This document shows, in pieces, positions 19,379 to 27,422 of a stretch of DNA of 64,000 nt (positions are counted from its first letter, which is position 1; the number at the start of each line of letters is the position of its first letter). Source of the DNA: Rhodocyclaceae bacterium (GTDB lineage Bacteria > Pseudomonadota > Gammaproteobacteria > Burkholderiales > Rhodocyclaceae); contig JAEUNM010000098.1 in NCBI GenBank assembly GCA_016791105.1, forward strand, positions 1-64,000, read 5' to 3'. Made by a program: the position numbers and the translations under genes. Under the pieces are notes generated by a model that saw only the letters and a program-made list of their open reading frames with translations, had not been told where the DNA came from and did not search any database.

Positions 19379-20281
19379 ATGAAGGACACGTCCGTCGCTT
19401 TTATCGGCCTGGGTCGCATGGGCGCGCACATGGCGCGCCACCTGCTGGTAGCCGGGTTTGATCTATCCGTCCATAACCGCTCGCGCGGGCCGGCTGCACG
19501 CCTGGGCGAGGCCGGTGCGCGCGTGGCGCAAAGCCCTGCCGACGCGGTTGCGCCGGGCGGTATCGTGGTGACGGTGCTGGCCAATGATGCAGCGCTGGAA
19601 GCCGTCACGCTGGGCGAGGCAGGCTTCGCGCCGGCCCTGGGCGCGGGTGGACTGCATATTTCGATGAGTACCGTGGCGCCGGAAACATCGCGCCGGCTTG
19701 CGCGCGAGCATGAGCGCCACGGCAGCAGTTTCGTGGCGGCGCCGGTATTCGGCCGGCCCGATGCAGCCGCGGCGCGCAAGCTATGGATATGCCAGTCCGG
19801 CGATGAGGCCGCCAAACAGCGTGCGCGACCGGTATTTGAGGCCCTGGGCCAGGGCATATTCGATTTCGGCACCGACCCCGGAGCCGCCAACGTGTTGAAA
19901 CTGTGTGGCAATTTTCTGATTTTCGCGGCCGTCGAAGCGCTCGCCGAGGCGTTCGCGCTGGCCGAAAAGGCTGGCCTGGACCGGCGCGCATTGGCGTCGT
20001 TTTTCGGCCAGACCATGTTCGCCTGCCCGGCTTATCAAAACTATGGGCGCATCATCGCCGAGCGTACATTCGATCCGCCGGGCTTCACGATGGAATTGGG
20101 TCTGAAAGACATGCGCCTATTGCGCGACAGCGCCGAAGCCGCCGGCGTGCCCATGCCTATCGGTGATTTGCTGCGCGCACGCTTGTTGAGCGGCATGGCC
20201 CAGGGGCGGGGCGGCCTGGACTTCACTGCGATGGAAATGTCATCGTCCGCCGACGCCGGGATGCATCAAAAGGCCGGCTGA
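19379..20281 (+). CDS. NAD(P)-dependent beta-hydroxyacid dehydrogenase family protein
   Basis: The 300-residue cytoplasmic oxidoreductase resembles 3-hydroxyisobutyrate dehydrogenase and 6-phosphogluconate dehydrogenase-like enzymes. The Rossmann fingerprint VAFIGLGRMGAHMARHLL is at residues 6-23. The substrate-binding HISMSTVAPETSRRL and the catalytic-lysine segment ANVLKLCGNFLIFAAVEALA are present. The ATG at 19379 follows a strong GGAGGGG site (19366-19372). The substrate cannot be told from sequence; tartronate semialdehyde/glyoxylate reductase-type or hydroxyisobutyrate activity are the usual options. Confidence 0.9.
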   Translation: MKDTSVAFIGLGRMGAHMARHLLVAGFDLSVHNRSRGPAARLGEAGARVAQSPADAVAPGGIVVTVLANDAALEAVTLGEAGFAPALGAGGLHISMSTVAPETSRRLAREHERHGSSFVAAPVFGRPDAAAARKLWICQSGDEAAKQRARPVFEALGQGIFDFGTDPGAANVLKLCGNFLIFAAVEALAEAFALAEKAGLDRRALASFFGQTMFACPAYQNYGRIIAERTFDPPGFTMELGLKDMRLLRDSAEAAGVPMPIGDLLRARLLSGMAQGRGGLDFTAMEMSSSADAGMHQKAG

Positions 20282-20375
20282 GGGTGGGGCGACTGCGGGA
20301 GTCTATGATTCGGCCGCCCCTTCACCTCACGGGGCCAAAGCCAGACTGAGACTGCATGCTGCGAGCAAATACCCC

Positions 20376-20840
20376 ATGGCAAGCTATTTCGCCGAAATAA
20401 TCTGGTCGCGCGGCGGCCAGAAATTCATAGACCAGCGCTACAGCCGCCGCCACAGCGTGCGCTTCGACGGCGGCGTCGAGTACGTCGGCTCGTCCTCGCC
20501 GCACGTCGTCCGCCTGCCTTATTCCGCGGCGGACGCGGTAGATCCGGAAGAATCGTTCGTCGCATCGCTGGCGAGCTGCCACATGTTGTGGTTTCTGTCA
20601 CTGGCCGCCGACGCGGGTTACGTGGTCGATCGTTACCACGACCACGCGGAAGGCGTAATGGCCCGCAACGAGCAGGGAAAACTCGCCATCACGCAGGTCA
20701 CGCTGCGCCCGGCGGTGGCCTTTTCCGGCGACAAGCTGCCCAGCCCGGACCAAATCCTTCACCTGCACCATCGCGCGCACGACGAGTGCTTCATCGCCAA
20801 TTCCGTCAGGAGCGAAGTGCGCTGCGAGCCGCAAATTTGA
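20376..20840 (+). CDS. OsmC family peroxide-reductase-like protein
   Basis: The 154-residue protein has the OsmC fold. The conserved central helix DPEESFVASLASCHMLWFL includes the first redox cysteine. A C-terminal ECFIANSVRSEV supplies the second. OsmC/Ohr proteins reduce organic hydroperoxides with two cysteines; some members have other roles. The long N-terminal segment with FIDQRYSRRHSVRFDGG is typical of the YhfA/OsmC-like subgroup. It has its own short upstream gap (94 nt). Confidence 0.88.
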   Translation: MASYFAEIIWSRGGQKFIDQRYSRRHSVRFDGGVEYVGSSSPHVVRLPYSAADAVDPEESFVASLASCHMLWFLSLAADAGYVVDRYHDHAEGVMARNEQGKLAITQVTLRPAVAFSGDKLPSPDQILHLHHRAHDECFIANSVRSEVRCEPQI

Positions 20841-21144
20841 GCGCCGGCTGTTGAAAATGCGCTTGGCAGGAAAGCCCTGAAAAGCCGCCCGATACGGGCA
20901 CCGGGCGAGTCCCGGAAATGCGAACGCCCTATGCAGCGGACTATGCCTGCGGCCTATCTGAAAGGCTCATCGGTAATTTCAGCGCGTCCCCGTCCCACGC
21001 AAGCGATTCCGTAAAGCGGGCCGGCGCAAGCCCGGAAAGCTTGCATCCAGCTTGCCAAGCTCCGCTCGCGCGGATAACTCTGAATGATGAGCGGTTCGAC
21101 AATTTCGACCCGCCAGCGGACGGTCACTGAACGATGGGCTCAGC
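20841..21144. other. 304-nt gap without a recognisable gene
   Basis: No protein-like frame, RNA gene or clear promoter was found between osmC and the EAD-TIR remnant. The GC content is lower than in the genes, and it may contain the decayed upstream region of the remnant. Confidence 0.5.
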
Positions 21145-21570
21145 ATGGATACATTGGCGCCTGCCATCCATCGCCTGATCGCGCAGAACACGCTGCGCGA
21201 CGCGGGGCTCGCCGTGCGCGCCGCCATCCCCGCAGGCTGTAGCAACCTGCTGGCGGAAGTGTCGGCCTGGCTGGGGCAATTGACGCAGGTGGATATGCAG
21301 AAGCGCACCGAAGAAGTTTCTGCCGGCGATTACACAAAAGTCCGTTCCCGGCTGGCCTACCGCCTGCTCGACCTGGTCAGCGCCGTGGAGGCGGCAGGAA
21401 ACCTTGCCGCAGCGCCGTAGGCTGACGGGCCTCCCGACCAGAGTCCTGCGCAGAGCAAGCGTGGCGGTGTATTTCTGTCCTACAACCACAGCGATGCGCA
21501 AGCGGCAGCGGAAATTCGCGCGGCCTTGGCGCAGGCGGGACGCGCTGGCAAGCCAGCTCACCGGCAATGA
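21145..21570 (+). pseudogene. EAD-TIR effector gene remnant (amber stop between domains, TIR truncated)
   Basis: The ATG at 21145 opens a 91-residue helical domain ending in TAG (21418-21420). The pattern IHRLIAQNTLRDAG plus YTKVRSRLAYRLLDLVSAVE matches effector-associated (EAD7/EAD11-like) domains of bacterial conflict proteins. Reading on in the same frame past the TAG gives a linker and then GGVFLSYNHSDAQAAAEIRA, the first strand and helix of a TIR domain. The frame ends at TGA 21568-21570, before the NADase catalytic Glu region. In other proteins EAD recruits an effector to a central NTPase hub and TIR cleaves NAD+. Here only the first ~30 TIR residues survive, spliced onto an ABC-ATPase 3' end in another frame. 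I read it as a deletion scar. Confidence 0.8.
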
Positions 21571-21784
21571 ATTCGAACTGGGCTGCGCACTAAGTCTGGC
21601 CGAACTGCGGCCGCGGCTGGAGCATTCCGGCGTCCTGGAGGTGCGCGAAGAAGGCGGCATTTTCCTGCTCACCACCGCGCGCGAAATGGACCACCGCACA
21701 TTACTCGCGCGCCTGCTTGAACGCGACGTGGATGTGTCCTATTTCCGCGACAATTCCGGTTCGGTGCGGCGCCTGTTCGAGTGA
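21539..21784 (+). pseudogene. ABC transporter ATP-binding subunit, 3' stub
   Basis: About 80 codons in the +1-shifted frame relative to the TIR remnant (LASQLTGNEFELGCALSLAE ... GIFLLTTAREMDHRTLL ... SGSVRRLFE) look like the C-terminal tail of an ABC-2-type ATPase. The Walker A, signature and Walker B regions are absent. The stub's TGA overlaps the GTG of the permease gene (GTGA), the usual coupling in an intact ABC operon. The junction with the TIR fragment lies about 21535-21570. The open frame upstream of the junction has no protein-like character. Non-functional as an ATPase. Confidence 0.65.
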
Positions 21785-23566
21785 GCCGGAACATGCTTGC
21801 CTGGCTGGACAAACTGATCGATCAACTTTTTGCGCTGGTTCCGGCTGCCTGGGGACGTTCTTACGGCTATTTTTTGCGCAACTATCCATTGTTCTGGCGC
21901 AGCCACTTATTGCCCATGTTCGCCTTCACCGTGCCGCTTGCCCTGGCCAGCGCGGCGGCGGGTCTGCCCGTACCTATGGATACGCGCACGCTATGGACAC
22001 AGGACGACATCGGCCGCGCGTTCAGCCTTTATATGATGGTGATGGGCGTGCTGGCCGCGATCTGGATGCGCGCCGTGTTGCGCTTTCCGCTCGGCGAACG
22101 TCCGCTGTCGGATCACCTGCGCGCGACAGTCTATGCGTTTGTCGCGCTGGCGGCGCTATTGGCGCCGCCACTGGCCTTCTACGGCGGGTTGAGCGCCACG
22201 GTGGCAAGTGTCATGGCACCGCAACGGTTGCAGGACAGCTATGACTATCTGGCCAGCCACGACTTCTGGTGCTGCACCAAGGACATCGACACCGACCTGT
22301 ATGCCACCGAGCGCGAACGCCTGAGCGCGGCATTGGCACAATTCGGGCTGGCGACGCGCGGCAGAATTTTTTGGGGCCGGCGCACCGGGCTGGCGGCCTG
22401 CCCGCTCGCGCCGGAATCCTGGAAATACCTGGAAATGACGGACGCGGCCGGAAACACGCGCCCGGGCCTGCTGCGCGCGCGGGTCGAAACCCTGCGCCTG
22501 CACCAACACTATGGGGCCGGCGGCGTGGCGCACGTAATCAATGCCGCCATGGCGCGGTTTGCCCGTTGGAGCCTGGTTGCGGCGGCCATTGCATTCGGCA
22601 TGGGCATCGCCGCTATTCCCGGCTGCGTGTGGCGCCGTATTCAGCCGCGCAGCACCGGCTTTGTCCAGACAAACCGCAGGCGCCCGCGCTGGACTGCCTT
22701 GCCGCGCTTCCTGCAGCGCCTGGATCGCAAGCTACTGCTTCATCGCCCCGCAGTATGGGCTTTGGCAGTGCACCGCGCGGTGCCTTTAGTAACCGTCATC
22801 AATGTGCTGTGCCTGGTGTCGATTGCGGCCGTTGGCGGGGTTTCCGCCCCTGCCCGCACCGCCATACGGGCCTTAGCTCCACTCGCCGCCGGTCTACTGT
22901 CCCTGCTGGTCTGGCTGCTTCTGTTTCGCGCCCACGCGATTGCAGTAACCGAGCCTCAGCCGGTACGCAAAACGGTGTTCCTGTTTCTTACGGCAGTCAT
23001 GCTGCTGCCGCTGCGGTGGACCTCGGGATGGCTAATCGTCAAAGTGGAATTTGCCGGCCCGGACTTTTACTTTGGCATTTTCGCGTCTGCCGTCGCTGTC
23101 TTTTTCGCCGCCGCATACATTACGCCAGCCGCATTGGTCGCAAATTTTGCCGGCTGGCCTGCCGCAACGATCAGTCTGGTTGCCGCGTCCTTCGCGGTAC
23201 TGGGTATAGTCGCCTATTTCGGCACGTCGGCGCCGGTGGAGCAAAAAATTTCGCTCGCGATACTGTTCGGCTTGACCCTTTCGAGCCTCATGGGATGGGC
23301 AGTCCGCCGCGCGCGGGCCGGGCGATTGCGCACACCGCGCGCGCATGTTCTTATCCACCCTGCCCGGCCTCTGGGCGCTATGTGCCATGCTATTTACCAC
23401 CTATGGCGCGGTGGCGCTGGTCCACGGTTCCTCCCTGGTCGATGCCGAACAATTCATGGCGATTGTGGCCGCGCTCGTCGTGCAGTGTCTGCTGAGCTTC
23501 GCCTGGATTCTGTTGCCGGGTTTTATCGCCCTTGCGCGCCTGAAATGCGAACCTGCCGGCGAGTGA
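21781..23566 (+). pseudogene. ABC transporter permease-like membrane protein with a frameshift
   Basis: A large membrane protein (~595 residues if repaired) has hydrophobic clusters at ~45-65, 85-105, 120-145, 260-280 and several more in 330-520. A soluble insert lies at ~160-250 with CCTKDIDTDLYATERERL. The first frame loses membrane character after GRLRTPRAHV near 23340. The +1 frame from 23345 continues with MFLSTLPGLWALCAMLFTTY and a final helix, stopping at 23564-23566. A single-base indel near 23340 explains this; a sequencing error cannot be excluded. Its ATPase partner upstream is only a stub, which favours true decay. Confidence 0.6.
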
Positions 23567-23756
23567 TTACGCCGGTTTCCGCCAAGCCGCTTCCAGCGCG
23601 AGGCGCACCGGCTCGCTCCAGATAAAGCCCAAGCGCCCAGGCCCGGCCCGGCGATTGCGTCACCAGCCCAGTCGCGGCGCGGCCGTATCCGAACCAACAC
23701 GACAAACATCAACGCACTACAAGGCACGAAACATCGTTTCGGGCGCTTTGGACATT

Positions 23757-23787
23757 TTGTGCAATTTGGTGCCGAAAATCATATAAT
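23757..23787 (+). promoter_or_regulatory. candidate sigma-70 promoter for the Mrr-like gene
   Basis: A perfect -10 TATAAT (23782-23787) lies 19 nt from a -35-like TTGTGC (23757-23762) in an AT-richer patch, 71 nt upstream of the ATG at 23858. A small dyad, CGAAAC-ATC-GTTTCG (23727-23741), lies just upstream. Confidence 0.45.
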
Positions 23788-23857
23788 TCCACGATCGAAA
23801 GCCAGACAGCACCGGCAATCCGGCGCCGCATTTCAAGCCGATCGGCCGGCTTTTTCC

Positions 23858-24790
23858 ATGTCGACTGAGCAACTCTCCCCCCCCGCTCGCCGGCCTGCAA
23901 TCACATTTTTCGTGCTCGCAGCCGCTGCATCCCTGTTTGCTGCCGCACATTTCCTCCTGCCGCAGTTCGCCACCGCCCGCAATCTTTCTTCTTCGTTGCG
24001 GTCTTTCGCGGCCATATTCCTCGATCTATTGGCCTTGGGCCTCGTCGCTTTCGCAATCATGCGCATGCTGGCCGCGCGACCGGCCAGCGCCACCGAACAA
24101 GCAAACTTCCTGCCCACAGAACAGGTCACCTTGGCGCCCAGCCCCACCGTGCTGGTGGTGGATGACGAAGCCGACACGCCATTTGCCGATGCCCCCACGC
24201 TGGTCGTCGATACGCAGCAATGGCTGCATGACGCGCATGCGCCGGCACAGTGGTCGCTGGGGGTATTGCACGGCATGGAGTGGAAGCGCTTCGAGGATAT
24301 TTGCCCCGTCTTCTACCGCGAAAAAGGCATGCGCTGCGAAATTGGCTCGCTCGGTCCGGGCGCCGGTATCGATTTGCGTCTGTTCGCGACGACGGACGCG
24401 GTGCCGACCGCCATCGTGCGTTGCCGCGGCTGGAATGCGCGCGTGCTGGGCGCGGACGTTCCGCGCAACCTGGCGGCGCTCATGAGCACGGAAAAAATAG
24501 GCAAAGGTTTCGTGATGGGCAACGGCGGATTTACCGACGAAGCGCGCAGCTTTGCCGCGGCGCATCGAATCAACCTGGTAGATCTGCCCATGTTTCTGGC
24601 AATGATCGAACGCCTGCCGGCGCAAATGCAGCAGCGCCTGCTCGACTTTGCGACTGCCGGAGACTGGACCACCCCCAGTTGCCCGGCCTGCGGCGGAAAA
24701 ATGCTGCCGCGCCACAAGGGCACCGAAAAATTCTGGTCCTGCCCGAATTTCCCACGCTGCCGCATCACCTGCGGCAAGCGCGCAGCCTGA
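23858..24790 (+). CDS. membrane-anchored Mrr-like restriction-endonuclease-fold protein with topoisomerase zinc ribbon
   Basis: The 310-residue protein has two membrane helices (about 13-34 and 46-66), then an Mrr/PD-(D/E)XK domain (about 125-255): WKRFEDICPVFYREKGMRCE, GAGIDLRLF, and later KGFVMGNGGFTDEARSFAA with NLVDLPMFLAMI. A C-terminal topoisomerase-type zinc ribbon (CPACGGKMLPRHKG...CPNFPRC) follows. Asp172 of the active site is present. The usual Q/E-x-K strand (QCK in relatives) reads VRCRGW, with Arg188 and Arg190 in its place, so cleavage activity is doubtful. The start ATG 23858 lacks a strong Shine-Dalgarno sequence; an upstream in-frame extension has no protein character. Its role may be DNA binding at the membrane; that is inference. 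Confidence 0.85.
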   Translation: MSTEQLSPPARRPAITFFVLAAAASLFAAAHFLLPQFATARNLSSSLRSFAAIFLDLLALGLVAFAIMRMLAARPASATEQANFLPTEQVTLAPSPTVLVVDDEADTPFADAPTLVVDTQQWLHDAHAPAQWSLGVLHGMEWKRFEDICPVFYREKGMRCEIGSLGPGAGIDLRLFATTDAVPTAIVRCRGWNARVLGADVPRNLAALMSTEKIGKGFVMGNGGFTDEARSFAAAHRINLVDLPMFLAMIERLPAQMQQRLLDFATAGDWTTPSCPACGGKMLPRHKGTEKFWSCPNFPRCRITCGKRAA

Positions 24791-24817
24791 CCCGGACCGC
24801 ACCCGTGTCCGGGCCAA
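24791..24817 (+). terminator. possible intrinsic terminator after the Mrr-like gene
   Basis: CCCGGAC (24791-24797) and GTCCGGG (24807-24813) form a 7-bp GC stem with a 9-nt loop, starting right after the stop codon. The following CCAATTTAGTTTAG is T-rich but not a continuous run. Confidence 0.5.
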
Positions 24818-24838
24818 TTTAGTTTAGATTAACTAAAT
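24817..24838. repeat. AT-rich 22-bp dyad
   Basis: ATTTAGTT (24817-24824) and AACTAAAT (24831-24838) are perfect inverted arms separated by TAGATT. This AT-rich palindrome stands out in GC-rich DNA. It could add to termination or be a protein-binding site. Confidence 0.6.
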
Positions 24839-25014
24839 ATATTCTGCGCGATACCCGGCAAAGCCTGCGCCAAGGACCAATCCGCAGCACCCGGCGGCGC
24901 CCCCGGGCATAGCAAAGTAGCGCTTCAGCAAAAAGAACATTGCGGTGCGGAAGCCAAACTAAAAAACCCCATCGGCGCACTTGCGTGGTGCATGCCTTGT
25001 TGCCGTTTTTTAAC

Positions 25015-25043
25015 GTGACTCAGCTCCGGCATTCGCGTACAAT
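25015..25043 (+). promoter_or_regulatory. candidate promoter for the helix-hairpin-helix gene
   Basis: The -10-like TACAAT (25038-25043) lies 34 nt before the GTG at 25077. The best -35 at 17-nt spacing is the poor GTGACT (25015-25020); TTAACG lies a little further upstream. Confidence 0.35.
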
Positions 25044-25076
25044 GCGCGACTTTTTGCAGTTGGAGCGGGAAATAAA

Positions 25077-26093
25077 GTGGGTACGAACGAACAATTTGGC
25101 GGTGTCGCAGCAACTTGTGCGGCACTGGGTATTGAACATGGTTACGCCATTCACGGCGATTATGTGGAACTAAACGCACAGGTTTTTGTGGCTGGCGCAG
25201 GCGCCGACGAACTGTCGCTGCAACTATGGGCACTCGCTGCGCCTTATGCAGGCGGCACGCTCGAAGGCGTGCTGGTTGCGCACTTGAACCTTACCGGCGA
25301 AGCACACAACGGCGTGTTGAGCGCGCAGGGTTTTGTTCCCGCGCAACTGCCGGCAGGCAATTCCGATCATGCAATGGCGCTGGTGCTGGTAGACCAATGC
25401 GGGTGCGTGCTGGATCATCGCAATTTCGAGCACCGCCAGTCCTTCTGCCTGCCGCGCTTCGCCGGCGCAGTGGAATGCGCGCTCGCAGGGGACACACTGC
25501 AGCTGCGCTGCGGCGGCGTCGTCAATCCGCGCAGCGAAGATAATCTGAGCGGCAGCCTGCGCCTGGAAGTGTGGGCGCTTGAAGGCGCCTATCTGGGTGG
25601 CGCGTTTGCGGGCCACGCCCTGGCCGGGGCTGATGTTGGCGTAGTCGCGGGCGCAAGCAGCACGGAGCCCATCGAACTGGCGCTGCCTGTTGCTACCGCA
25701 CCCGCGGGCACGCAACTGGTTGCCATGCTGCGCGAATGGACGGCACAAGGCTATGTGACGCGCGATTACGCCAGGCTGCCGGCCATTCCGGTAGCGCAGG
25801 CGGAAGCGCCGGCTGCCGGCCCGGTGGAAGCCGCCGCACCTGCGGCAGTGGAAGTGACGCCTGTTACCGCGCCAGTCGCCACGGCGGCACCCGCCGCAAG
25901 CACGAGCGCGGATACCGGCGTGTCCGTGAACCGCGCCACTGCGGCCGAACTGACGGCCATCAAGGGCCTGTCCAAGCCGCTCGCCGCCGCCATCGTGGCC
26001 GGCCGCCCCTACGCCAGCCTGGACGATTTGCTGTCGGTGAAGGGCATGGGCGCCAAAATGCTCGCCAAACTGCGCGCGCAATTGTCGCTTTAA
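25077..26093 (+). CDS. unrecognised protein with two beta-rich repeats and a C-terminal helix-hairpin-helix domain
   Basis: The 338-residue protein starts at GTG 25077 behind GGAGCGGG. Residues ~28-120 and ~138-230 look like two related beta-sandwich-like units: GDYVELNAQVFVAGAGADEL with LQLWALAAPYAGG, and GDTLQLRCGGV with LRLEVWALEGAYLGG. An Ala/Pro/Val-rich linker (~235-285) leads to a ComEA-like HhH pair (VSVNRATAAELTAIKGLS ... LLSVKGMGAKMLAKL). There is no signal peptide, so unlike ComEA it should be cytoplasmic. HhH pairs bind DNA non-specifically; the N-terminal part is unknown to me. The gene is single, and convergent with the protease gene. Confidence 0.8.
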   Translation: MGTNEQFGGVAATCAALGIEHGYAIHGDYVELNAQVFVAGAGADELSLQLWALAAPYAGGTLEGVLVAHLNLTGEAHNGVLSAQGFVPAQLPAGNSDHAMALVLVDQCGCVLDHRNFEHRQSFCLPRFAGAVECALAGDTLQLRCGGVVNPRSEDNLSGSLRLEVWALEGAYLGGAFAGHALAGADVGVVAGASSTEPIELALPVATAPAGTQLVAMLREWTAQGYVTRDYARLPAIPVAQAEAPAAGPVEAAAPAAVEVTPVTAPVATAAPAASTSADTGVSVNRATAAELTAIKGLSKPLAAAIVAGRPYASLDDLLSVKGMGAKMLAKLRAQLSL

Positions 26094-26140
26094 GTCTTGC
26101 TGCGCCAGGTCGGCATTACCCCGTCCGCGGGGCTGCCGGC

Positions 26141-27214
26141 CTAGCGCAGTCGAACGGCAAGTTCGATCTGCTTGCCGCCACGCAGTAAACCCAAGCGCAC
26201 GGTATCGCCGCCTTGATAGTCATCCAGGCGGGCAAGTAAAGAAGCCACGCCATTCACGGCTTTGCCATTCACGGCAAGCACAATGTCGCCCGGAACGACA
26301 TCTCCATCTTCATTCACCACGGCGCCGCGCAGGCCCGCCGCCGCAGCTCCGGAATCGGGGGCAACACGCAGCACGTACACGCCCTGCACGCGGAAGCGCC
26401 GGATGAGCAATCGATTCAATGATTCGTCTATCTGTATGCCCAGGCTGGGCCGCACATATTTCCCGTGCGCAATAAGTATCGGAACGACGCGATTGACGGT
26501 ATCCACCGGTACCGCAAAACCCACCCCGGCATAAGCTCCGGACGGACTGTAGATGGCCGTGTTGATGCCTATCAGCCGGCCCGCGCTGTCGAGCAGTGGA
26601 CCGCCCGAGTTGCCCGGATTGATGGCCGCATCAGTCTGTATAAGATGCTCGATATTCGGTCCGGCATCTGACGGCAAACTACGGTCAAGCGCCGATACGA
26701 CCCCGCTCGTCAGTGTCCAGTCCAGCCCGAACGGGTTGCCTATGGCATAGACTTTCTGCCCCACCTTCAGATCCCAACTGCTGCCTATAGGCACCGGCGG
26801 CGGCGGATTTACCGGAACTTTGATGCGCAATACCGCCAGATCGTGGTCGGCGCTGGCGCCCACCAGGGAGGCCGCATAGTCGCGCCCGTCGGCGAGCCTG
26901 ATGTTGGCTTCGGAAGCGCCTTCGATGACGTGGAAATTGGTAACGACGTGTCCTTGCGTGTCCCAGACGAAGCCTGAACCCGTACCTTTAGGCACACTGA
27001 ACACGTTGCGCGTCCACAGGTCGCGCCGGCGTTCGCGCGTCGAAATGAATACCACAGTGGCTTTGGCCTGCTCGAACAACTGTACCGTCGCGCGCTCGTC
27101 GGCAAACAACTCGCCGCGCGGCGTGACGACGCGTGGCTGAACTGGCGCAGCCGCGCAATGGGTAGCCAACAGCAGCGCCCCCACCGCTGTGGCCGCCTGA
27201 CGGTGGATGCCCAT
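26141..27214 (-). CDS. DegP/HtrA-like periplasmic serine protease with one PDZ domain
   Basis: The ~358-residue protein is predicted to be secreted (ATAVGALLLATHCAAA). The trypsin-like domain carries the full triad: His in HVVTNFHVIEG, Asp in SADHDLAVLRI and Ser in INPGNSGGPLL. One PDZ domain follows (about 265-355, with LRVAPDSGAAAAGLRG and GDIVLAVNGKAV). The single PDZ makes it DegS/HhoB-like rather than DegP. The ATG at 27214 was chosen for the signal peptide; the open frame further upstream crosses the hsp20 promoter region. It is divergent from two small heat-shock genes, consistent with protein quality control. Confidence 0.9.
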   Translation of the reverse strand: MGIHRQAATAVGALLLATHCAAAPVQPRVVTPRGELFADERATVQLFEQAKATVVFISTRERRRDLWTRNVFSVPKGTGSGFVWDTQGHVVTNFHVIEGASEANIRLADGRDYAASLVGASADHDLAVLRIKVPVNPPPPVPIGSSWDLKVGQKVYAIGNPFGLDWTLTSGVVSALDRSLPSDAGPNIEHLIQTDAAINPGNSGGPLLDSAGRLIGINTAIYSPSGAYAGVGFAVPVDTVNRVVPILIAHGKYVRPSLGIQIDESLNRLLIRRFRVQGVYVLRVAPDSGAAAAGLRGAVVNEDGDVVPGDIVLAVNGKAVNGVASLLARLDDYQGGDTVRLGLLRGGKQIELAVRLR

Positions 27215-27283
27215 GCGTGACGGCCGCGGTGCGCGCGCCTGTGCCGGCACGGCCGGTTCAGTCACGCCAGCCCCACCCGGGGA

Positions 27284-27310
27284 CTTGCAAATTCGGCTGG
27301 CGCCCACATT
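27284..27310 (+). promoter_or_regulatory. candidate sigma-32 (heat-shock) promoter for the two hsp20 genes
   Basis: CTTGCAA (27284-27290) followed after 12 nt by CCCACATT (27303-27310) resembles the sigma-32 pattern CTTGAAA / CCCCATnT. It lies 113 nt upstream of the first Hsp20 ATG, in the divergent 27215-27422 gap that holds no gene. Confidence 0.5.
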
Positions 27311-27422
27311 CTCGACACCGAGCGGCAGCGCAGGCTTGCCGCGCCAGGGCAGCGCAGATGCGCGGTACAACCCCGCGCCTGCCTGCTGCCACGAACCAAC
27401 CAAGCGAAAGAGGCCAAGCATC

